From contig NZ_KQ949038.1 of the NCBI RefSeq assembly GCF_001514285.1, forward strand, positions 122,796 through 186,795: DNA of 64,000 bases. Reading direction: 5' to 3'. The notes beneath the pieces were generated by a model. The model ran no database searches, was not told the DNA's origin, and was given only the letters and a program-made list of their open reading frames with translations. The stretch is from Streptomyces sp. DSM 15324. GTDB lineage: Bacteria > Actinomycetota > Actinomycetes > Streptomycetales > Streptomycetaceae. Of the stretch, positions 24,440 to 33,201 are shown piece after piece (the first letter of the stretch is position 1; each line of letters opens with the position of its first letter). Both the position numbers and the translations under genes were made by a program.

Positions 24440-25279
24440 CTACTCGTCGAGGAACTGGACCGCGTGCTTCAGGAACCGCTCGGGGTACTGGAACTGCGCT
24501 CCGTGCCCGGCGTCGGGGTAGATGATCAGCTGAGCATCGGGAATGTTCTGGGCGAGATGCCAGGAGTTGATCGAGGGGATCATCACATCGTTCTCGCCGT
24601 TGATGACCAGCGTCGGCTGGGTGATCGCGTTCAGGTAGACGAAGGGCGTCTCGCCCGGTCGCAGCGGCGCGTAGGTGTGGGCCGCCTCCGCCTGCGCGTT
24701 CATGAGTTCGGGCGAGCTCGGCGGGTCCTGGTCGACTCGCTGGTGACGCCGCTCCCAGAAGGCCTTGCCCGCTTGCCGCGCGGCCTCCGAACGGCCGAAG
24801 AACAGGTAGAGGAAGTCATCCAGGGTCGGTACCGGATTCAGCGCGTAGCCGGGCACCTCGGTGTCGGTGGACTCCTCCCCGCCCCGCAGGCCGGTGCCGA
24901 TCAGCAGTAGCTTGCGCACCAACCCGGGGTGGCGCAGCGCGACCTCCTGGGACTCGATGCCGCCGATCGAGAAGCCCAGCAGGTCGACCTGCTCCAGCCC
25001 CAGCGCCCGGATGACAGCGGCGATGTCGTCGGCCATGTCCTCGATCCGGTTGCGCGGCGTGCCGGACGACGAGGCGGTGCCACGGCCGTTGAACAGGATG
25101 ACCTCACGGCCCTCGGCCAGGCCGTCGGTGATCAGCGGATCCCAGTTGTCCATCCCCCCGCGGAAGTGCTGGACGAAGAAGAGCGGAACGCCGGAGGGCT
25201 TCCCCCACCGCCGGTAGGCGAACCGGTCGCCGTCGACCTCGATGTACTGAGTCGGTGCGGTCACATGCGTGTCACTCAT
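24440..25279 (-). CDS. Alpha/beta hydrolase
   Basis: A 279-residue alpha/beta hydrolase. FNGRGTASSSG follows the oxyanion region, GFSIGGIESQEVALRHP near residue 103 carries the nucleophile Ser, the Asp is in NGENDVMIP and the His in DAGHGAQFQYPERF. The layout resembles haloperoxidase-like esterases. The start is the ATG at 25279. It stands alone with its own terminator and has a palindromic AT-rich site 34-47 bp upstream of the start, so it is probably repressor-controlled. Confidence 0.9.
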   Translation of the reverse strand: MSDTHVTAPTQYIEVDGDRFAYRRWGKPSGVPLFFVQHFRGGMDNWDPLITDGLAEGREVILFNGRGTASSSGTPRNRIEDMADDIAAVIRALGLEQVDLLGFSIGGIESQEVALRHPGLVRKLLLIGTGLRGGEESTDTEVPGYALNPVPTLDDFLYLFFGRSEAARQAGKAFWERRHQRVDQDPPSSPELMNAQAEAAHTYAPLRPGETPFVYLNAITQPTLVINGENDVMIPSINSWHLAQNIPDAQLIIYPDAGHGAQFQYPERFLKHAVQFLDE

Positions 25280-25312
25280 GGCTTGGCCCTTTCTCGGCCG
25301 ATGAACTTTACA

Positions 25313-25326
25313 AGTATGGTCATAAT
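25313..25326. promoter_or_regulatory. Candidate operator AGTATGGTCATAAT
   Basis: A palindrome-like site in the hydrolase promoter. The flank TAATTTAAA is shared with 21820 and the core TATGGTCATAA with 13388 and 14581. Confidence 0.45.
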
Positions 25327-25504
25327 TTAAAGTGGGTGCCGCCGTCGCCGACGTGTCGGCCCACTCGGCCGGCGCCGTCGCGCGCGACGTCTGCCGAGCG
25401 GCGATACCCGTGTCACTGGCCCACGGAGACGGCAGCCAGGCAGCAGTACGTGAGCCGAGAGGGGGTACGTACCGTGGACACCGACCCGGTCCGGTGCGCC
25501 GGAT

Positions 25505-26527
25505 TCACGTAGGGGCCCCTGTTTTCTGCTCAAGGAGTTCCAGCGCGATGTCGGCCAGCATGTCCTCCTGTCCGGCGATGAGTTTGCGGCGCCCGGCTTC
25601 AACGAGAATCTGCCGTGTCGACAGCCCGCTCCGCTCCGCCACGTGCTCGGCGTGGCGCAGGTAGCTGGAATAGACACCGACATAGCCGAGGGTCAGGGTC
25701 TCCCGGTCGACCCGTACCGGCCGGTCCTGGACGGGGCGGACCAGGTCGTCGGCCGCGTCCTGGAGCGCCCAGACGTCACAGCCGTGCTCCCAGCCGTACA
25801 GGTTCGCGGCCGCGACGAACGCCTCGATCGGGCAGTTGCCCGCTCCGGCGCCGTGCCCGGCCAGTGACGCGTCGACCCGCACCGCCCCCGCCTCGACGGC
25901 AGCGAGGGAGTTCGCGACCGAGAGGGAGAGGTTCTCGTGGGCATGGATGCCGATCTCGGTGTTCTCGTCGAGGACGTCGCGGTAGGCGAGGATGCGGTCA
26001 CGGACGCCGTGGGGGGTGAGGTGACCCGCGGAGTCGGTGACATACACGCAGTTCGCCCCGGCGGCCTCCATCGTCCGGGCGTTGGCGGCCAGTTCCTTGG
26101 GCTCGAGGCCGTGCGACATCATCAGGAACGCGGCGACGTCCATGCCGAGTTCGCGGGCGCGGCCGATGTGCTGGAGAGCCACGTCGGGCTCGGTGCAGTG
26201 GGTGGCGACCCGGACCGAGGTGACGCCGAGTTCGAACGCGGCCTCCAGATCCCCGATCCGGCCCAGGCCCGGCACCAGCAACGTGGCGACCCGGGCCCGC
26301 TGGACGGTCTCGGTCACCGCGCGGATCCACTCCTCGTCGGTGTGGCTGCTGGAGCCGAAGGTGAGCGTCGAGCCCGCGAGGCCGTCGCCGTGGGCGATTT
26401 CGATCGAGTCGACGCCCGCGCGGTCGAGTGCGCCCGCGATTTCGCGGATGGTCTCGGGCTCCATGCGATGACGTATGGCATGCATGCCATCACGCAAGGT
26501 CACGTCCTGGATGAAGACTCGGGTCAC
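25505..26527 (-). CDS. dmpG: 4-hydroxy-2-oxovalerate aldolase
   Basis: A 340-residue class II pyruvate aldolase of the DmpG/MhpE/BphI family, usual length. It cleaves 4-hydroxy-2-oxo acids to pyruvate and an aldehyde. Visible landmarks: TLRDGMHAIRH at the N terminus (metal-binding Asp and catalytic Arg and His), GIHAHENLSLSVANS with the metal-binding HxH, and the dimerisation tail. Its start overlaps the dehydrogenase stop by 4 bases (ATGA), as in known pairs where the two proteins form a channelling complex. Unlike the classical meta-cleavage pathway no MhpD hydratase is present; an IlvD/Edd dehydratase takes its place in the operon. Confidence 0.92.
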   Translation of the reverse strand: MTRVFIQDVTLRDGMHAIRHRMEPETIREIAGALDRAGVDSIEIAHGDGLAGSTLTFGSSSHTDEEWIRAVTETVQRARVATLLVPGLGRIGDLEAAFELGVTSVRVATHCTEPDVALQHIGRARELGMDVAAFLMMSHGLEPKELAANARTMEAAGANCVYVTDSAGHLTPHGVRDRILAYRDVLDENTEIGIHAHENLSLSVANSLAAVEAGAVRVDASLAGHGAGAGNCPIEAFVAAANLYGWEHGCDVWALQDAADDLVRPVQDRPVRVDRETLTLGYVGVYSSYLRHAEHVAERSGLSTRQILVEAGRRKLIAGQEDMLADIALELLEQKTGAPT

Positions 26528-27468
26528 GAGACACGCTCCACAAGGTCCTCGGTCCGCCGGTGCCGTCGCTCGGCGGCTCCGACGGCTGCGGCGGTCATGA
26601 TGTCGAGGTTGCCGGCATAGGCCGGCAGATAGTCGGCCGCGCCTTCCACCTCCAGGTAGGCGGTCACCTGCAGTCGCTCCCTCGGCTCGAGTGACGGCCT
26701 GATGCCCCGCAGCGGGACGTCGGTGCCGATGGTTGCGAACTGCACCTCGTGCTTGAGCCGGTAGCCGGGCACGTACGAGGACACCTCCCGGACCATGTCG
26801 TGGACCGAGGCGCGGACAGCCTCACGGTCGGTCCCGGCGTCGACCAGGCAGTGCACGGTGTCGCGCATATGGACGGGCGGGTCGGCGGGATTGAGGATCA
26901 CGAAGGCCTTCCCTGTCCGTGCGCCGCCCACCACCCGCAGTGCCCGGGACGTGGTGATGGTGGTCTCGTCGATGTTGGCCCGGGTTCCGGGCCCGGCCGA
27001 ACGCGACGAGATGGAGGCAACGATCTCCGCGTACTCGACCGGCACGACCCGCGACACCGCGGCCACCACGGGGATCGTCGCCTGACCGGCGCAGGTCACC
27101 ATGTTGATGTCGTCGGCCTCGGCATGGTCGCCGCCGTTGACGGACGGGACGACCATGGGGCCGGCCGCGGCGGGTGTCAGGTCGATCATCCGTATTCCGC
27201 GCGCGGTCAGCGGCGCGGTGTTGTCCGCGTGGGCAGCGGCGGAGGTGGCGTCGAAGGCCAACTCGATCCCGTCGACGTCCGGCCAGGCGAGCATGCCCGC
27301 GACGCCCTCCGCGGTGGTCCGGATCCCGAGATCGCGCATGCGGCGCAGACCGTCGGACTTCGGGTCGATTCCGACGACGCCGGCGAGCTCCAGCACGGAA
27401 CTGCGCATGACCTTGAAAGCGAGGTCGGTGCCGATGTTGCCGGAGCCGATGATGACGACTCGTGCCAT
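26524..27468 (-). CDS. dmpF: Acetaldehyde dehydrogenase (acylating)
   Basis: A 314-residue CoA-acylating aldehyde dehydrogenase of the DmpF/MhpF/BphJ family. GSGNIGTDL at residues 8-16 binds NAD, the catalytic Cys is in MVTCAGQATIP near residue 128, and NPADPPVHMRDT follows. It turns the aldehyde released by the partner aldolase into an acyl-CoA, normally acetaldehyde to acetyl-CoA. It overlaps the aldolase gene by 4 bp and lies 29 bp after the dehydratase. If the true substrate is a sugar acid, the aldehyde could be glycolaldehyde, which is inference. Confidence 0.92.
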   Translation of the reverse strand: MARVVIIGSGNIGTDLAFKVMRSSVLELAGVVGIDPKSDGLRRMRDLGIRTTAEGVAGMLAWPDVDGIELAFDATSAAAHADNTAPLTARGIRMIDLTPAAAGPMVVPSVNGGDHAEADDINMVTCAGQATIPVVAAVSRVVPVEYAEIVASISSRSAGPGTRANIDETTITTSRALRVVGGARTGKAFVILNPADPPVHMRDTVHCLVDAGTDREAVRASVHDMVREVSSYVPGYRLKHEVQFATIGTDVPLRGIRPSLEPRERLQVTAYLEVEGAADYLPAYAGNLDIMTAAAVGAAERRHRRTEDLVERVS

Positions 27469-27497
27469 TCCTTCTCCTGAGATACGTGAGTGTGCTG

Positions 27498-29237
27498 TCA
27501 GTGGCTCTCGCGGGGGATGCCCGCGGGCCGGCGGCCTACGAGGAAATCGAGATCCGCACCCCGGTCGGCCTGAAGGACGTGTTGGTGGTGGAGGAACCCG
27601 TAGCCCGAGCGGGGTGCGTCGCCCGGTGGCGCCGCACCGGCGGCCCGGACAGCCAACTCGGCGTCGTCGACGATCAGGTCCAGACGTCGGCGGTCGACGT
27701 CAAGGGCGATCCGGTCCCCGTCCCGGACCAGGCTCAGCGGGCCGCCGGCCGCGGACTCCGGTGCCACGTGCAGCACCACTGTCCCGAACGCGGTCCCGCT
27801 CATCCGCGCGTCGGAGATCCGCACCATGTCGCTGACCCCGCGCCGCAGCAGCTTGGCGGGAATGGGCAGGTTCCCGATCTCGGGCATTCCCGGATATCCC
27901 TGTGGCCCCGAGTTGCGCAGGACGAGCACGGAGTCCTCGCTGACGGGCAGGTCGGGGTCGTCGATGCGCCGGTGGAGGTCCTCCCGGTCCTCGAAGACGA
28001 GGGCGGGACCCTCGTGGCGGAGCAGGTGCTCACTGGCGGCCGCTGGCTTGATCACCGCGCCCGAGGGGGCGAGGTTGCCCCGGAGTACCGCCAGGCCGGC
28101 GCCCTTCTTCAGCGGGTCGTCCCGGCGGCGGATGACCGGGTCGTACCATTCCCGCTGCGCGGGCAAATGGTCACCCAGGCAGCCGGTGACGGTGACCGCC
28201 TCCACGTCGAGCAGCTCGCGCAGTTCGTGGAGGAGGACCGGGACGCCCCCGGCCTCGAAGAAGTCCTCCATGAGGTGCTTCCCCGCCGGTTGCAGATCGA
28301 CCAGGAGGGGCACTCCCCGCGCCGCCCGATCGATGTCGTCCAGGCCGAACGGCACCCCGACGCGGCCCGCGATCGCGATCAGGTGGAGTACGGCGTTGGT
28401 CGAGCCCCCTGTGGCCGCCAGCGCCACCACGGCGTTACGGAAGGCCTCCGGGGTCAGTACGTCCGAGAGACGCGTCCCGCTGCGCACCAGTTCCACGGCC
28501 TGCCGCCCGCTGTCCTGGGCGAGAACCCGGCGGCGCGCGTCGACAGCGGGGATCGCCGCGTTTCCGGGCAGGGCGAGCCCGAGGACTTCCATGAGAACGG
28601 CCATGCTCGACGCCGTTCCCATGGTGTTGCAGTGACCGTTGGCACGCCACATACAGGACTCCGCACGGACGAACTCCTCCTCGCTCATCCGTCCCGCCCG
28701 CACCTCGTCGCTCATCCGGTACACGGCGGTTCCGGAAGCCAGCGGCTGCCCTCGGTAGCGGCCGGTCAGGGTGGGGCCACCGGAGACCACCACCGTGGGC
28801 AGATCGGCGCTGGCCGCCCCCATGACGAGGGCGGGCGTGGTCTTGTCGCAGCCACCGAGAAGGACGACTCCGTCGAGAGGGTTCGCCCGGATGGACTCCT
28901 CGACGTCCATACTGGCCAGGTTGCGGTACAGCATCGTCGTGGGGCGCATCAGCGTCTCGCCGAGCGACATCACCGGGAACTCGACCGGGTACCCCCCGGC
29001 CTCGTACACACCGCGCTTGACGGCCTCGGCGAGTTCGCGGAGATGCGCGTTGCACGGCGTGAGCTCGGACCAGGTGTTGCAGATGCCGATGACGGGGCGG
29101 CCGTCGAACATCCGATGCGGCACACCCTGTGCCTTCATCCCGGAACGCCGGGCGAACGCGATCTTCTCCGTTCCACCGAACCAGGCCTGCGACCGTCTCT
29201 CCGGGTGCAGTACGTCAGGGTTCTCTGCTGCCGGCAC
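27498..29237 (-). CDS. IlvD/Edd family dehydratase
   Basis: A 579-residue Fe-S dehydratase of the IlvD/Edd family. The cluster cysteines are in GICNTW, GGCDKTTPALVMGAAS and GHCNTMGTASSM; the ending STNAVLHLIAIAGR is also typical. The wording and length (about 580) fit the sugar-acid (aldonate) dehydratases better than branched-chain dihydroxyacid dehydratase. Such enzymes turn an aldonate into a 2-keto-3-deoxy acid. The start is the GTG at 29237 with GAGGAGA 5 bases upstream; the frame is open to 29324. It is the first gene of the operon with aldolase and aldehyde dehydrogenase and is divergent from an IclR gene. Confidence 0.9.
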   Translation of the reverse strand: MPAAENPDVLHPERRSQAWFGGTEKIAFARRSGMKAQGVPHRMFDGRPVIGICNTWSELTPCNAHLRELAEAVKRGVYEAGGYPVEFPVMSLGETLMRPTTMLYRNLASMDVEESIRANPLDGVVLLGGCDKTTPALVMGAASADLPTVVVSGGPTLTGRYRGQPLASGTAVYRMSDEVRAGRMSEEEFVRAESCMWRANGHCNTMGTASSMAVLMEVLGLALPGNAAIPAVDARRRVLAQDSGRQAVELVRSGTRLSDVLTPEAFRNAVVALAATGGSTNAVLHLIAIAGRVGVPFGLDDIDRAARGVPLLVDLQPAGKHLMEDFFEAGGVPVLLHELRELLDVEAVTVTGCLGDHLPAQREWYDPVIRRRDDPLKKGAGLAVLRGNLAPSGAVIKPAAASEHLLRHEGPALVFEDREDLHRRIDDPDLPVSEDSVLVLRNSGPQGYPGMPEIGNLPIPAKLLRRGVSDMVRISDARMSGTAFGTVVLHVAPESAAGGPLSLVRDGDRIALDVDRRRLDLIVDDAELAVRAAGAAPPGDAPRSGYGFLHHQHVLQADRGADLDFLVGRRPAGIPRESH

Positions 29238-29346
29238 GGTGTCTCCTCGCTGCGTCGGATCGCCCTCGATCCGGTCTCGAAGTGTGGTGGCGCCGCCGCC
29301 AGGGGGCGAGTGGCCGCCGCGCATCTCGCATACCTTCCGCGCGGCG

Positions 29347-29361
29347 TGCGACTATCTCGCA
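29347..29361. promoter_or_regulatory. Inverted repeat TGCGA-N5-TCGCA
   Basis: A 15-bp perfect dyad (TGCGACTATCTCGCA) between the divergent dehydratase and IclR genes, 35 bp before the IclR start. A plausible IclR-type operator. Confidence 0.5.
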
Positions 29362-29395
29362 ACGGTGGATCGTGGCGATGCATGTGGAGGCAGGG

Positions 29396-30133
29396 ATGGG
29401 CCTGAAGACCATCGAGCGTCTCGGTGACTTATTCGCGCTGTTCACGGCGGCCCGGCCGGAGTGGAGTCTGGCAGAGGTCGCACGGGAACTGCAGGTGCCG
29501 CGTTCCACTGCGCACGGGCTGTTGGTCTCGGTCGCCGCCACCGGGCTGCTCGACCCGGTGGGGCAGGGCCGGTACCGCCTCGGCCCCCGCATCACCGAGC
29601 TGAACGACGTCCGCATGCGGCGGCGTGACGTCGGCGAGGTGGCGGGGGACGTGCTGCATTCGCTGACCGCGGAGACCGGGGAGACCAGCAACCTGGGCGT
29701 GCTGACCGGCTCCCGCCTCCTCTTCCTCGATTCGGTGCCCGGCCGCCATCACGTCAGCGTGACCGGCGCCCGCCCCGGCACCCAGCTCGCCGCCGTCCGC
29801 ACGGCGATGGGCAAGATCCTCCTAGCGCACCGGGCAGAGCCTCGGGCCGCCCTCACCGAGGAGCGGGCCGCCGAGGTGCTCGCCGGCGCAGGCCTGCGCC
29901 GAACGGCGGCCGAAGCCATCCGCCGGGACGGCATCGCCTACGACCTGGGCGACGTGTCGCCCGAGATCCGGTGCGTGGCCGCCCCGGTCCGCTGCGAGGC
30001 GGGGACGGTCGTCGCCGCCCTCAGTATCTCGACGACGGCCACGCGCTTCGCGCAGCACCACGACCGGCTCACCGACCAGGTGAGGGAGGCGGCCGCTCTG
30101 CTGGGTGAGCGGCTCCGTTCCGGTGGAGCCTGA
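29396..30133 (+). CDS. IclR family transcriptional regulator
   Basis: A 245-residue IclR regulator. Residues ~1-65 form the winged helix (IERLGDLFALFTAARPEWSL, then EVARELQVPRSTAHGLL) and the rest is the GAF-like effector domain, with GETSNLGVLTG, GTQLAAVRTAMGKILLAH and CVAAPVRCEAG. The ATG at 29396 follows GGAGG by 5 bases; an ATG at 29378 is possible. It is divergent from the dehydratase/aldolase/dehydrogenase operon and almost certainly controls it; IclR proteins of such operons usually sense the pathway substrate. Confidence 0.92.
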   Translation: MGLKTIERLGDLFALFTAARPEWSLAEVARELQVPRSTAHGLLVSVAATGLLDPVGQGRYRLGPRITELNDVRMRRRDVGEVAGDVLHSLTAETGETSNLGVLTGSRLLFLDSVPGRHHVSVTGARPGTQLAAVRTAMGKILLAHRAEPRAALTEERAAEVLAGAGLRRTAAEAIRRDGIAYDLGDVSPEIRCVAAPVRCEAGTVVAALSISTTATRFAQHHDRLTDQVREAAALLGERLRSGGA

Positions 30134-30386
30134 ACCGCGCGACCAAGCTGCTACAGTCCGGCTGCCGCACCGGTCGGCGGCACCACAGCCCATGCCCGGT
30201 TCTGCCACCGCTGCGCAGGGCCACGTGCGGAACCACACGACAGCCGTGAGTTCATGCAGTGCGCTGTTTCGCCTTGGCAAGCATCGACCGCCACGGCCCA
30301 CGCCTCGCATGACCTCGCCTCCGGCGGCAACCTCCGCCGGCACAACACACACGTGCGCATATCCGGCGCAAGTGGAACGCCACTAC

Positions 30387-30423
30387 TTGACGTGCGCCAG
30401 GCGAAATGCATTACGATCATCAT
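30387..30423 (+). promoter_or_regulatory. Promoter and operator of the HAD gene
   Basis: TTGACG (30387-30392) and TACGAT (30412-30417) make a promoter with a 19-base spacer. The -10 box lies 6 bases before the ATG at 30424, so the transcript is probably leaderless. The 14-mer ATTACGATCATCAT (30410-30423) matches the motif seen at 13388, 14581 and 25313. Confidence 0.5.
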
Positions 30424-31119
30424 ATGAACATTCGAGCGCTGGTGTTTGATGTGTTCGGCACGGTCGTGGACTGGCGCTCCTGCGTCGCACGGGACATCCG
30501 TCGGCTGGTACCCGACGTGGACGCCGAGGCGTTCGCCGACGCATGGCGCGGCCGGTACCTCCCCTCACTGGACCGGGTACGGCGTGGCGAGCTGCCCTGG
30601 ACGAACCTGGACGAGTTGCACCGGGCGTCGCTGGACGAGTTGCTCGCCGAGCACGGGGTCCCGGACACGCCCGAGAGTGTGCGCGCCGAGCTCGTGCGGG
30701 CCTGGCACCGGCTGGACCCCTGGCCCGACTCCGTGCCCGGGCTGGAGCGGCTGAAGAAGCGGTTCGTCATCGCGTCCCTGTCCAACGGCCACGTCGCACT
30801 GCTCGTGAACATGGCCAAGCACGGCGGGCTGCCCTGGGACACCGTGCTGTCCGCAGAACTCTTCGAGCACTACAAGGGTGACCCCGAGGCCTACCTGGGC
30901 GCCGCGCGACTGCTCGGACTCCCGCCGGAGCAGGTCATGATGGTTGCCGCGCACGTCGACGACCTCGCCGCCGCCCGGGCGTGCGGTCTGCGCACCGCCT
31001 ACGTACACCGCCCTCAGGAGTACGGCTCGCAGCCGGCTGTCCCGCCACCGAGCAGCGACCCGGAGGCCGACGTGTCGGTGGCCTCGCTGACGGAACTCGC
31101 CGACCACCTGAACGCCTGA
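30424..31119 (+). CDS. HAD family hydrolase (haloacid dehalogenase type II)
   Basis: A 231-residue HAD hydrolase. Motif I is FDVFGTVVDWR, with the nucleophile Asp of FDxFGT at about residue 9; motif II is IASLSNGH; motif III Lys is in HYKGDPEAYLGAARLLG; motif IV is HVDDLAAA. The FDVFGTVVDWR and SLSNG wording is characteristic of type II 2-haloacid dehalogenases. Motif IV reads MMVAAHVDDLAAARACG, as usual for that subfamily. Start at ATG 30424, which has no Shine-Dalgarno; an ATG at 30406 would add six residues. The actual substrate, haloacid or phosphate ester, cannot be settled here. Confidence 0.88.
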   Translation: MNIRALVFDVFGTVVDWRSCVARDIRRLVPDVDAEAFADAWRGRYLPSLDRVRRGELPWTNLDELHRASLDELLAEHGVPDTPESVRAELVRAWHRLDPWPDSVPGLERLKKRFVIASLSNGHVALLVNMAKHGGLPWDTVLSAELFEHYKGDPEAYLGAARLLGLPPEQVMMVAAHVDDLAAARACGLRTAYVHRPQEYGSQPAVPPPSSDPEADVSVASLTELADHLNA

Positions 31120-31185
31120 GATCCGGCACCGATCCCGGGTCGAACTGTCCCGTGCCCTTGAAGACGGCAGCTTTGCGCACCTGCG

Positions 31186-31304
31186 AGTCATCTGCCTGCG
31201 GAGTCGGGTCACCGGCCAGGAGGCTGAGGGCGCCGAACCACAGGATGCCCGGGTCGATGAGCTCCGGATGAAGGCTCGGTATTCCTTCGCGGTACTCCTT
31301 GGGG
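31186..31304 (-). pseudogene. 3' fragment of an MBL-fold hydrolase gene, cut by the ISL3 element
   Basis: On the minus strand this reads PKEYREGIPSLHPELIDPGI followed by LWFGALSLLAGD, which matches the C terminus of the MBL-fold protein at 19363 (RLHPERINPGILWFGALSLL). Sequence on the other side of the element, before 33850, supplies the preceding residues (DRLLYAA compared with DRLLQGS), so the element is inserted in this relic. Confidence 0.75.
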
Positions 31305-31501
31305 TGGCTAGGGCGATGTCATTTGGGCTCTGGCACAGATCTTGTGGAGTCGTCGCAGAGCGTCACTGTGGTGTTCGAATGTGGAGAACCGCTTCCCCGT
31401 GAGACCGCGTGCGCCGTGCCCCCGAACAACGGATACTGACGCCCCATCAAGTCGGTGCAGAACTCCGCTTTCCGCAGCGGCAGCCAGTGAGGGTGCAGGT
31501 C

Positions 31502-33094
31502 ATGCAGACCGACGCACTGTTCTGGAAGACGCTCGTGTTCGACGGGATCGCCGAGATGGACGTCGAGAAGGTGACCGCCGCCTTCGGAACGATCGACATC
31601 GTGGCCAAAGGCCGTACGACGGGCGCGACCTGCCCTGACTGCGGCAGCCCCTCAGATCGGGTGCACGGCTCCTACCAGCGCAGACTGCGGGATCTGCCGC
31701 TCGGTGAGCGGAGTGTCGTGATCCTGCTGAAGGTCCGGCGCTTCGTCTGTGACACAAGGACATGTCCGCGCCGCACGTTCGTCGAATCGTTCGCATGGCT
31801 GACGTGCCCGTACTCGCGTTTCACCACCCGGCTCGGCCGTCTCCTGGAGCACATCGGGCTCGCACTGGCCGGACGGGCTGGCGCCCGGATGGCGGCCCAA
31901 CTGGGCCTTGATGCCGGTCGGATGACGCTTCTGCGCCGGGTGACGGCCTTGCCGGATCCGCAGTTCAACACGCCGCAGGCGGTCGGGGTCGACGATTTCG
32001 CCACCCGCCGCGGCCACTCGTACGCCACCGTGATCACGGACGGTGAACGCCACCGCCCCATCGATGTGTTGCCGGGCCGCGAGGCCGCGCCGCTGGCGGC
32101 TTGGCTGAGGGCGCATCCAGGAGTAGAAGTGATCTGCAGGGACCGTGCGGGCGCGTATGCCGAGGGTGCCGCGCTCGGCGCCCCGGACGCGCTGCAGGTC
32201 GCGGACCGGTTCCATATTCTCCAGAACCTCAACCAGGCCGTCGAGAAGTGCGTCGCGGCGCATCGCGACTGCCTTCGCATCGCCGCCCCGCCACCGGCTC
32301 CTGCGACCACCAGCACACGGACCACCGAGATCGAGCTGCCCGCCGGCCGCAGGGCCGAGCGGATGCGGGCCCATCATGCCCTGGTCCACGGCCTGTTGAG
32401 GGAGGGAATGGGGCTGCGGGCCATCGCCCGCCACCTCGGCTGGGGACGGCACACCGTCCAGCGATACGCACGGGCCGCCCGCTGGCAGGACATGGTCACC
32501 GGACGCCGAACCCGTTCCAGCCACCTCGACGTGCACCAGTCCTACCTGCAACGGCGCATCGACGACACCGACGGCGTGATCACTATCAAGGACCTGCGCG
32601 AGGAACTCGCCACGCGAGGCCACCGCGTGCCCTACAGCAGCCTGCGAGACTGGGCCCGCAGCCGCTTGGAGTGGCCCGATGCACCCACGCCGACCGCTGC
32701 GGCGCCGTCCGTGCGCACCGTCGTCGGCTGGATCACCCGCCACCCCGACACCCTCACCGAAGACGAAACCACCCAGCTCAAGGCCGTCCTCGACGCCTGC
32801 CCCGAGCTGGATCAAACCCACCAACTCGTACGCGCCTTCACCCAGATGCTCGCCCGGCGCACCGGCGCCGACCTGCCGGACTGGATCAGCACCGCCCGCG
32901 CTACACGGCTGCCGGGGATGACCGGCTTCGCCCACGGACTCACCACCGACCTCGAAGCCGTGATCGCCGGACTCACGGTGCACTGGAGCTCCGGCGGCAC
33001 AGAAGGTGCCGTGAACCGCATCAAGAAGATCAAGAGGCAGCTCTACGGCCGTGCCGGATTCGAACTCCTCCGCAAGATGATCCTGCTCCAATAG
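31502..33094 (+). CDS. ISL3 family transposase
   Basis: A 530-residue transposase of normal length. The N-terminal zinc-binding part has TCPDCGSPSDRVHG and VRRFVCDTRTCPRRTF; the DDE core shows VGVDDFATRRGHSYATVITD, VICRDRAGAYAEGA and, at the end, WSSGGTEGAVNRIKKIKRQLYGR with the catalytic Glu. Between them is a helix-turn-helix insertion (GLRAIARHLGWGRHTVQRYA). Start ATG at 31502 (MQTDALFWKTL); the frame is open from 31409. No frame change or internal stop, so it should be functional. Confidence 0.95.
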   Translation: MQTDALFWKTLVFDGIAEMDVEKVTAAFGTIDIVAKGRTTGATCPDCGSPSDRVHGSYQRRLRDLPLGERSVVILLKVRRFVCDTRTCPRRTFVESFAWLTCPYSRFTTRLGRLLEHIGLALAGRAGARMAAQLGLDAGRMTLLRRVTALPDPQFNTPQAVGVDDFATRRGHSYATVITDGERHRPIDVLPGREAAPLAAWLRAHPGVEVICRDRAGAYAEGAALGAPDALQVADRFHILQNLNQAVEKCVAAHRDCLRIAAPPPAPATTSTRTTEIELPAGRRAERMRAHHALVHGLLREGMGLRAIARHLGWGRHTVQRYARAARWQDMVTGRRTRSSHLDVHQSYLQRRIDDTDGVITIKDLREELATRGHRVPYSSLRDWARSRLEWPDAPTPTAAAPSVRTVVGWITRHPDTLTEDETTQLKAVLDACPELDQTHQLVRAFTQMLARRTGADLPDWISTARATRLPGMTGFAHGLTTDLEAVIAGLTVHWSSGGTEGAVNRIKKIKRQLYGRAGFELLRKMILLQ

Positions 33095-33201
33095 AGTCTC
33101 ACCACAGGCTCTGCAGCCAACCTTGGGCACGTCAGCGGCGGTGACGGGCTGAGAAGATCGCCGCGAGACTTCAGATTCCCTCGAGACCAAGAAGGACAGG
33201 A

